From Volvox africanus (taxonomy: Eukaryota > Chlorophyta > Chlorophyceae > Chlamydomonadales > Volvocaceae), in assembly GCA_030268105.1 (NCBI GenBank), contig BSDZ01000116.1, positions 1 to 64,000 of the forward strand: a DNA stretch of 64,000 nt. Direction: 5' to 3'. Numbering within the stretch: the first letter of the stretch is position 1; each line of letters opens with the position of its first letter. Below are positions 56,447 through 64,000 of the stretch, one piece after another. Made by a program: the position numbers and the translations under genes. Under the pieces are notes generated by a model. It worked only from the letters and a program-made list of their open reading frames with translations, had not been told where the DNA came from and did not search any database.

Positions 56447-57260
56447 AGTTGTATCCTTCCTTCTTCAATCATGCACTGAATCTGCACGTTCGAGTGTTAG
56501 CTACACGTGCATCATGCTTACAAACAGCAAGACGATTCAATGCGAGCAATGTGACAGCGGAAGACTTATCAATAAGGAAAGATTCAACTTACAATGATCT
56601 TCAATTGCAAAATAGAAGTCTGCCGTCAGACCCCGCGGGCAGCGTTCATCATACGGCTGGAAGTGATATGCCGAAATAGCTCAGGCCGATAATAATTGAG
56701 TAAAACGTATATATGGGAATCAGATTGAGTTAAGTACGTGGGTACTTAATCCAAAGTAGCTTTGAGCGGACTTCGGTCTCTAGGCGGCCGTCCTCGCACC
56801 TATCACGCTCGCGATACCGATGTGCAGTACAAGTCTCACTGGATTCCGATCTCAAGTGTGAGTACTATTGTAGCACTGTCCTAAATATCGCGTAATTCGT
56901 GATATTAATGGATGCAACGTATGCAGTGTGCAAAGGTCCGAATATCGATATTCGGTTGCCGACCCAACCATTGCTATCGTCACGTTTCCACATCCGCGTG
57001 TGGCTCATGATACGAATGATGTAATAATATTTGAAATATGATTACTTGATATATTATGCCATAATGGGTTCGTGCATCCATATCAGCTTCGAGTCAAACA
57101 TGTTGACCGACAGCGCGATGTCGTGAATGATAATGTGGCATGCTACATTAGCTAGATATATACGAATATATCATGCTAAAATGCTAGTATCGCGTCCAGT
57201 CATGCTTAGATGAAAGTAAGCCTATTTTGACATAAACGGTGATCGAACCGGCGTACAAAA
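56447..57260 (+). mobile_element. Solo family B-like LTR in repeat copy 1, with CCAGC target duplication
   Basis: It follows family B LTRs read in reverse (GTTGTATCCTTCCTTC ... GATCGAACCGGCGTACAA), so element sense is minus relative to the window. CCAGC flanks it at 56442-56446 and 57261-57265. The terminal TG and CA have mutated to AG and AA. The strand field gives window orientation of the reverse-read LTR; element sense is minus. Confidence 0.85.
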
Positions 57261-57902
57261 CCAGCAAGATCAATAATGTGATAACATATGAATGCGCGGA
57301 TTGAGCCGGCATGCATGGTTTTTTAGCATTGAAATGACATAAATCATGAAGTAATAATATGTGCAAGATTATTACATCAATGCTTGCATGATCCATGCAT
57401 AAGTGTGAGAAGTGCGACTTTGAATGTGGTAAGGGACTGAGGGACTGACTAAGGGAAGTTTGCGTATGCATCATAGAATAATGATGCAAAAGCACACTTA
57501 GACTCATACCGATGAGCATTGATATTCGCACCATGGTTACGTGGGAACAAGTGTCATGGTGTGAGATACAATCGTAGCCACGACCACAGCAGCTCAGCTA
57601 CAACCGAATATTGATATTCGGCCATTCCAACCGCATTGCATAAATGCCAGGAAGGTTTGTTAATGATAAATATACTGCATGTGAATATTGGTGATACGTC
57701 TGCTAGGAGTCTGGAAGGGAAGAATGCCTGCGAGCTCATTCCATTCAGCCATACCTGCCATCATTCTGACTTATATATAAAGTTCTGCTTTCTTCTGCGG
57801 ACCTATGTACATGTGATATGAATATGTGGTTGTTCCCACATGCATGTGGTTGTTCCTGGCTCTTGATAAGAGCAGCAGCATAAGCATAGCATAAGCTTAA
57901 AT

Positions 57903-57999
57903 TGCACCCGGTGAGGTTCAATCTCACGCAGCTTTCGCTATGGGAATGCCCCTCCATCAAGCTTGAGACCCACCCGTTAGACCACTCCGGCACAGGTGC
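57903..57999 (-). tRNA. tRNA-Leu (CAA)-like gene with short intron, possibly a pseudogene
   Basis: Minus strand: acceptor GCACCTG pairs with CGGGTGC, D-arm CCG...CGG with GTGGTCTAA, anticodon loop with CAA, about 15 nt of intron-like sequence after position 37, long variable arm TAGC-gaa-GCT, T-stem GTGAG/CTCAC, discriminator A. The T-loop is ATTGAAC in place of the usual TTCGAAC form, which damages the Pol III B box. No run of four T follows closely. Function is therefore uncertain. Confidence 0.65.
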
Positions 58000-58179
58000 G
58001 GGCCAAGGTACCTTGGCAAGCCTCTCCGTAAACAGAGGAGAGCTAAACGACATATATAAGGTGTTGCGAACAATCAGGAATTTGATGACAACAATGAACA
58101 CAGGGACAAATGCCCCTGTCCCAGCAAAATGTTGCAGCGACATGGGGGAGAGGGAGGCAACCAAAACATTGTATCCCTC

Positions 58180-58535
58180 TCTCTCTCGCAAGCCATCTAC
58201 ATTTCTATCTATACTTATATTTCTACCTACAGTTCTCTATTTCTCTATGTCTCTCTTCATAATTTCTCTCTTCTCCTTATCTCTTCTCATCTCTCTATCT
58301 CTCTGTCTCACTATCTCTCTATCTCTCCAACTCTCTATCTTTATTTAGTTCTCTATGTACTTCTATTTCTATCCATCTATTTCTATCCATCTATTTCTAT
58401 CCATCTATTTCTATCCATCTATTTCTATCCATCTATTTCTATCCACCTAATTATATTTCAATTTATATCTATCTATTTTCATCCATCTATTTTCTACGTA
58501 TCTGTCCATCTATCTTTCTATCTATCTTCCTATTA
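58180..58535. repeat. Pyrimidine-rich TCTATC micro/minisatellite in repeat copy 1
   Basis: TCTC/TATC-type repeats followed by five units of a 14-mer (tctatttctatcca type) and one variant ending in cacc. Frames through it are simple Y/L/S/I strings and are not genes. Confidence 0.9.
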
Positions 58536-59731
58536 CACATACACACATTGGGAAGAAGGAAACACCTGGTCAGCAGGGAGGCTCAGGGTGACAGAGATGA
58601 TCTCTCTTGCCACAACACCATAAGAGGTACTGCTGGAAGTCCCGCCACCACATTCAATGATAGCTTACAAGCATGCAGATGATGATGATATCTCACGTTG
58701 TCACACACGTGCTTGAGTGGGTGGCTGGGGTGGTCTTGTTGATCGATGGTACTCTTGTGATGAATATATGATAACATCACAGCCTTATTTTGTTTTGAAC
58801 TCGCATTGCCAATGCCTACATTACGCTGACTAAAGATGTTAGTTTAGAGACATCATCGTACTTATGTATTGCCATACAGCTTTCTAGCTATGTGTGTGTA
58901 TTGGGCTGATGCATTCATGTGCTGCCAACCTATCTTCAGCTCTATCACTATGCATCTGACTGACGCGTCATCATCATTGGATCATCAAACGTGATACATC
59001 ATCTATCACTATGTATCATTGCCCCAAGCAACAGGCAATGCCATCAGCTAGCTGTCAAAAGAAGCTTTACATTCATATACATCATTTATAAGATCAGTAG
59101 TCGGACATTTACTTAGAAATCATGCCTTGCTTCATCATGGTGTTGACACGTAGACCACCAGCTTGCAGCATGATTCCAAGGAATGATACACCACACATGA
59201 TACCAAACAATGAAGCAGATCAGACATCAGAATGGAAGGCGAACCAGGGGTGCTGAAGTAGCATGTAAAGAAGCACTCATTACTTGCCCAAGCTAAGTGG
59301 CTGTGTGATACAGTTTGGGTGAACTGCGAGCTGACCAGTAGCGGAGTTGACGCCTTAGTTGATTCGGCAGATTCCGCTGGATGCTGGTGGTGGGTGCTGA
59401 ACCTGGGAAAACCACGGATTTTGGAGAAGTCGGCATGGGAGACTGGATGAGGGTGCCCCGAAACACCGGGGAAGGTAGGGACTGCCAGGTTAGTGGCCAC
59501 GGGTGATGTACCCCCCTATCCTACACACATAAGTTTGGGTATCACTGCTGCTGTATAACGGCTCAATTATCGTGGATGTGTTGGTTGATGCGACCTGGCA
59601 AGACAATCAGTGACCCCGTAATTGAGTGCATTGTGACCACTACATCTATATCTGTAAATATTAACATAATCACACATTGATAAATCCGCAAGATCGGTAT
59701 TATGTGCATGGCGTTGCCAGCTGTTGCCAGC

Positions 59732-60545
59732 AGTTGTATCCTTCCTTCTTCAATCATGCACTGAATCTGCACGTTCGAGTGTTAGCTACACGTGCATCAT
59801 GCTTACAAACAGCAAGACGATTCAATGCGAGCAATGTGACAGCGGAAGACTTATCAATAAGGAAAGATTCAACTTACAATGATCTTCAATTGCAAAATAG
59901 AAGTCTGCCGTCAGACCCCGCGGGCAGCGTTCATCATACGGCTGGAAGTGATATGCCGAAATAGCTCAGGCCGATAATAATTGAGTAAAACGTATATATG
60001 GGAATCAGATTGAGTTAAGTACGTGGGTACTTAATCCAAAGTAGCTTTGAGCGGACTTCGGTCTCTAGGCGGCCGTCCTCGCACCTATCACGCTCGCGAT
60101 ACCGATGTGCAGTACAAGTCTCACTGGATTCCGATCTCAAGTGTGAGTACTATTGTAGCACTGTCCTAAATATCGCGTAATTCGTGATATTAATGGATGC
60201 AACGTATGCAGTGTGCAAAGGTCCGAATATCGATATTCGGTTGCCGACCCAACCATTGCTATCGTCACGTTTCCACATCCGCGTGTGGCTCATGATACGA
60301 ATGATGTAATAATATTTGAAATATGATTACTTGATATATTATGCCATAATGGGTTCGTGCATCCATATCAGCTTCGAGTCAAACATGTTGACCGACAGCG
60401 CGATGTCGTGAATGATAATGTGGCATGCTACATTAGCTAGATATATACGAATATATCATGCTAAAATGCTAGTATCGCGTCCAGTCATGCTTAGATGAAA
60501 GTAAGCCTATTTTGACATAAACGGTGATCGAACCGGCGTACAAAA
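59732..60545 (+). mobile_element. Solo family B-like LTR in repeat copy 2
   Basis: Identical to 56447-57260 and flanked by the same CCAGC, so it was duplicated with the unit and is not a separate insertion. Element sense is minus. Confidence 0.85.
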
Positions 60546-61187
60546 CCAGCAAGATCAATAATGTGATAACATATGAATGCGCGGATTGAGCCGGCATGCA
60601 TGGTTTTTTAGCATTGAAATGACATAAATCATGAAGTAATAATATGTGCAAGATTATTACATCAATGCTTGCATGATCCATGCATAAGTGTGAGAAGTGC
60701 GACTTTGAATGTGGTAAGGGACTGAGGGACTGACTAAGGGAAGTTTGCGTATGCATCATAGAATAATGATGCAAAAGCACACTTAGACTCATACCGATGA
60801 GCATTGATATTCGCACCATGGTTACGTGGGAACAAGTGTCATGGTGTGAGATACAATCGTAGCCACGACCACAGCAGCTCAGCTACAACCGAATATTGAT
60901 ATTCGGCCATTCCAACCGCATTGCATAAATGCCAGGAAGGTTTGTTAATGATAAATATACTGCATGTGAATATTGGTGATACGTCTGCTAGGAGTCTGGA
61001 AGGGAAGAATGCCTGCGAGCTCATTCCATTCAGCCATACCTGCCATCATTCTGACTTATATATAAAGTTCTGCTTTCTTCTGCGGACCTATGTACATGTG
61101 ATATGAATATGTGGTTGTTCCCACATGCATGTGGTTGTTCCTGGCTCTTGATAAGAGCAGCAGCATAAGCATAGCATAAGCTTAAAT

Positions 61188-61284
61188 TGCACCCGGTGAG
61201 GTTCAATCTCACGCAGCTTTCGCTATGGGAATGCCCCTCCATCAAGCTTGAGACCCACCCGTTAGACCACTCCGGCACAGGTGC
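61188..61284 (-). tRNA. tRNA-Leu (CAA)-like gene in repeat copy 2
   Basis: Identical to the copy at 57903-57999, with the same unusual T-loop. Confidence 0.65.
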
Positions 61285-61464
61285 GGGCCAAGGTACCTTG
61301 GCAAGCCTCTCCGTAAACAGAGGAGAGCTAAACGACATATATAAGGTGTTGCGAACAATCAGGAATTTGATGACAACAATGAACACAGGGACAAATGCCC
61401 CTGTCCCAGCAAAATGTTGCAGCGACATGGGGGAGAGGGAGGCAACCAAAACATTGTATCCCTC

Positions 61465-61792
61465 TCTCTCTCGCAAGCCATCTACATTTCTATCTATACT
61501 TATATTTCTACCTACAGTTCTCTATTTCTCTATGTCTCTCTTCATAATTTCTCTCTTCTCCTTATCTCTTCTCATCTCTCTATCTCTCTGTCTCACTATC
61601 TCTCTATCTCTCCAACTCTCTATCTTTATTTAGTTCTCTATGTACTTCTATTTCTATCCATCTATTTCTATCCATCTATTTCTATCCATCTATTTCTATC
61701 CACCTAATTATATTTCAATTTATATCTATCTATTTTCATCCATCTATTTTCTACGTATCTGTCCATCTATCTTTCTATCTATCTTCCTATTA
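61465..61792. repeat. Pyrimidine-rich minisatellite in repeat copy 2
   Basis: Same as 58180-58535 with two fewer 14-bp units. Confidence 0.9.
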
Positions 61793-61907
61793 CACATACA
61801 CACATTGGGAAGAAGGAAACACCTGGTCAGCAGGGAGGCTCAGGGTGACAGAGATGATCTCTCTTGCCACAACACCATAAGAGGTACTGCTGGAAGTCCC
61901 GCCACCA

Positions 61908-64000
61908 CATTCAATGATAGCTTACAAGCATGCAGATGATGATGATATCTCACGTTGTCACACACGTGCTTGAGTGGGTGGCTGGGGTGGTCTTGTTGAT
62001 CGATGGTACTCTTGTGATGAATATATGATAACATCACAGCCTTATTTTGTTTTGAACTCGCATTGCCAATGCCTACATTACGCTGACTAAAGATGTTAGT
62101 TTAGAGACATCATCGTACTTATGTATTGCCATACAGCTTTCTAGCTATGTGTGTGTATTGGGCTGATGCATTCATGTGCTGCCAACCTATCTTCAGCTCT
62201 ATCACTATGCATCTGACTGACGCGTCATCATCATTGGATCATCAAACGTGATACATCATCTATCACTATGTATCATTGCACCAAGCAACAGGCAATGCCA
62301 TCAGCTAGCTGTCAAAAGAAGCTTTACATTCATATACATCATTTATAAGATCAGTAGTCGGACATTTACTTAGAAATCATGCCTTGCTTCATCATGGTGT
62401 TGACACGTAGACCACCAGCTTGCAGCATGATTCCAAGGAATGATACACCACACATGATACCAAACAATGAAGCAGATCAGACATCAGAATGGAAGGCGAA
62501 CCAGGGGTGCTGAAGTAGCATGTAAAGAAGCACTCATTACTTGCCCAAGCTAAGTGGCTGTGTGATACAGTTTGGGTGAACTGCGAGCTGACCAGTAGCG
62601 GAGTTGACGCCTTAGTTGATTCGGCAGATTCCGCTGGATGCTGGTGGTGGGTGCTGAACCTGGGAAAACCACGGATTTTGGAGAAGTCGGCATGGGAGAC
62701 TGGATGAGGGTGCCCCGAAACACCGGGGAAGGTAGGGACTGCCAGGTTAGTGGCCACGGGTGATGTACCCCCCTATCCTACACACATAAGTTTGGGTATC
62801 ACTGCTGCTGTATAACGGCTCAATTATCGTGGATGTGTTGGTTGATGCGACCTGGCAAGACAATCAGTGACCCCGTAATTGAGTGCATTGTGACCACTAC
62901 ATCTATATCTGTAAATATTAACATAATCACACATTGATAAATCCGCAAGATCGGTATTATGTGCATGGCGTTGCCAGCTGTTGCCAGCAGTTGTATCCTT
63001 CCTTCTTCAATCATGCACTGAATCTGCACGTTCGAGTGTTAGCTACACGTGCATCATGCTTACAAACAGCAAGACGATTCAATGCGAGCAATGTGACAGC
63101 GGAAGACTTATCAATAAGGAAAGATTCAACTTACAATGATCTTCAATTGCAAAATAGAAGTCTGCCGTCAGACCCCGCGGGCAGCGTTCATCATACGGCT
63201 GGAAGTGATATGCCGAAATAGCTCAGGCCGATAATAATTGAGTAAAACGTATATATGGGAATCAGATTGAGTTAAGTACGTGGGTACTTAATCCAAAGTA
63301 GCTTTGAGCGGACTTCGGTCTCTAGGCGGCCGTCCTCGCACCTATCACGCTCGCGATACCGATGTGCAGTACAAGTCTCACTGGATTCCGATCTCAAGTG
63401 TGAGTACTATTGTAGCACTGTCCTAAATATCGCGTAATTCGTGATATTAATGGATGCAACGTATGCAGTGTGCAAAGGTCCGAATATCGATATTCGGTTG
63501 CCGACCCAACCATTGCTATCGTCACGTTTCCACATCCGCGTGTGGCTCATGATACGAATGATGTAATAATATTTGAAATATGATTACTTGATATATTATG
63601 CCATAATGGGTTCGTGCATCCATATCAGCTTCGAGTCAAACATGTTGACCGACAGCGCGATGTCGTGAATGATAATGTGGCATGCTACATTAGCTAGATA
63701 TATACGAATATATCATGCTAAAATGCTAGTATCGCGTCCAGTCATGCTTAGATGAAAGTAAGCCTATTTTGACATAAACGGTGATCGAACCGGCGTACAA
63801 AACCAGCAAGATCAATAATGTGATAACATATGAATGCGCGGATTGAGCCGGCATGCATGGTTTTTTAGCATTGAAATGACATAAATCATGAAGTAATAAT
63901 ATGTGCAAGATTATTACATCAATGCTTGCATGATCCATGCATAAGTGTGAGAAGTGCGACTTTGAATGTGGTAAGGGACTGAGGGACTGACTAAGGGAAG
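61908..64000. repeat. Tandem repeat unit, copy 3 (partial, runs off the window)
   Basis: First 2093 bp of the unit. I saw one substitution relative to copies 1 and 2 (cattgcacc for cattgcccc near 62279). Whether the array continues cannot be seen. Confidence 0.95.
62989..63802 (+). mobile_element. Solo family B-like LTR in repeat copy 3
   Basis: Same LTR and flanks as in copies 1 and 2. Element sense is minus. Confidence 0.85.

Larger units (their letters stand above)
55366..58650. repeat. Tandem repeat unit, copy 1 (3285 bp)
   Basis: First of two complete and one partial head-to-tail copies (55366, 58651, 61908). It starts at cattcaatgatagc. Content left to right: ATC-rich sequence, a minus-strand open frame of 121 codons without recognisable domain (55850-56215), a solo LTR (56447-57260), palindrome-rich sequence (57266-57640), a tRNA-Leu-like gene (57903-57999), and a pyrimidine-rich minisatellite (58180-58535). 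Copies are practically identical apart from minisatellite length. Confidence 0.95.
58651..61907. repeat. Tandem repeat unit, copy 2 (3257 bp)
   Basis: Same as copy 1 but 28 bp shorter because the 14-mer has three units in place of five. The preceding sequence (ggaagtcccgccacca) is the true end of the unit; in copy 1 it is replaced by element G. Confidence 0.95.

Noticed and set aside
58129..58623. Frame of 164 codons rich in Y, L, S and I
   Set aside because: Translation of the TCTATC minisatellite; low complexity.

Overview
This window reads as nuclear DNA from a eukaryote, made almost entirely of nested and rearranged retrotransposons, with no recognisable host protein-coding gene. The eukaryotic signs are LTR retrotransposons with C-terminal chromodomains, an APE-type LINE, an intron-containing tRNA-Ile(AAU), an intron-containing tRNA-Leu(CAA)-like gene and a TTTTAGGG telomere-type repeat. 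TTTTAGGG telomeres and a LINE that appears to carry two endonucleases are both known from chlorophyte green algae such as Chlamydomonas. A green alga or relative is my best guess, but it is an inference.

Layout. 1-16430: Ty3/gypsy chromoviruses of one family (here 'A'), all on the minus strand: an indel-ridden copy (X, 1-4296), an internally deleted copy (Y, 5121-8313) and a nearly complete copy (A2, 9783-16430) whose left LTR holds a solo LTR with a 5-bp target duplication. 16431-19803: a 5'-truncated plus-strand copy (C) of a sister family 'B'. 19804-20676: non-transposon spacer with tRNA-Ile and a GT/GC tract. 20677-39461: a nest. Minus-strand B element E (20755-22586 and 35338-39461) holds plus-strand B element F (22587-26699 and 33431-35337). 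F holds a truncated A element (A3, 26700-32512), a head-to-head telomere-repeat junction (32513-32556) and an inverted, broken LTR. 39462-44723: 5'-truncated B element H, whose gag-pol frame is open except for two CGA-to-TGA stops. 44724-45585: an inverted LTR. 45586-53676: a Dualen-like LINE (APE endonuclease, RT, RNase H, zinc finger, restriction-like endonuclease), decayed and holding a solo LTR with a TCAAA duplication. 53677-55365: LTR fragment and the 3' end of a third chromovirus family (G). 55366-64000: two full copies and part of a third copy of a 3.26-3.29 kb tandem repeat, each full copy with a solo LTR, a tRNA-Leu-like gene and a TCTATC minisatellite.

How the parts work together. 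Families A and B share one plan: LTR, primer-binding site, a small split leader ORF, gag, an in-frame UAG, pol (protease, RT, RNase H, integrase, chromodomain), a hairpin, a polypurine tract and an LTR with three ordered palindromes. The hairpin and palindromes keep their pairing while their sequence changes between families, and in places within one, which suggests a conserved structural role. No element in the window looks autonomous: A2 has lost the integrase catalytic glutamate, A3 and H have CpG-type stop codons, and the rest are deleted or frameshifted.
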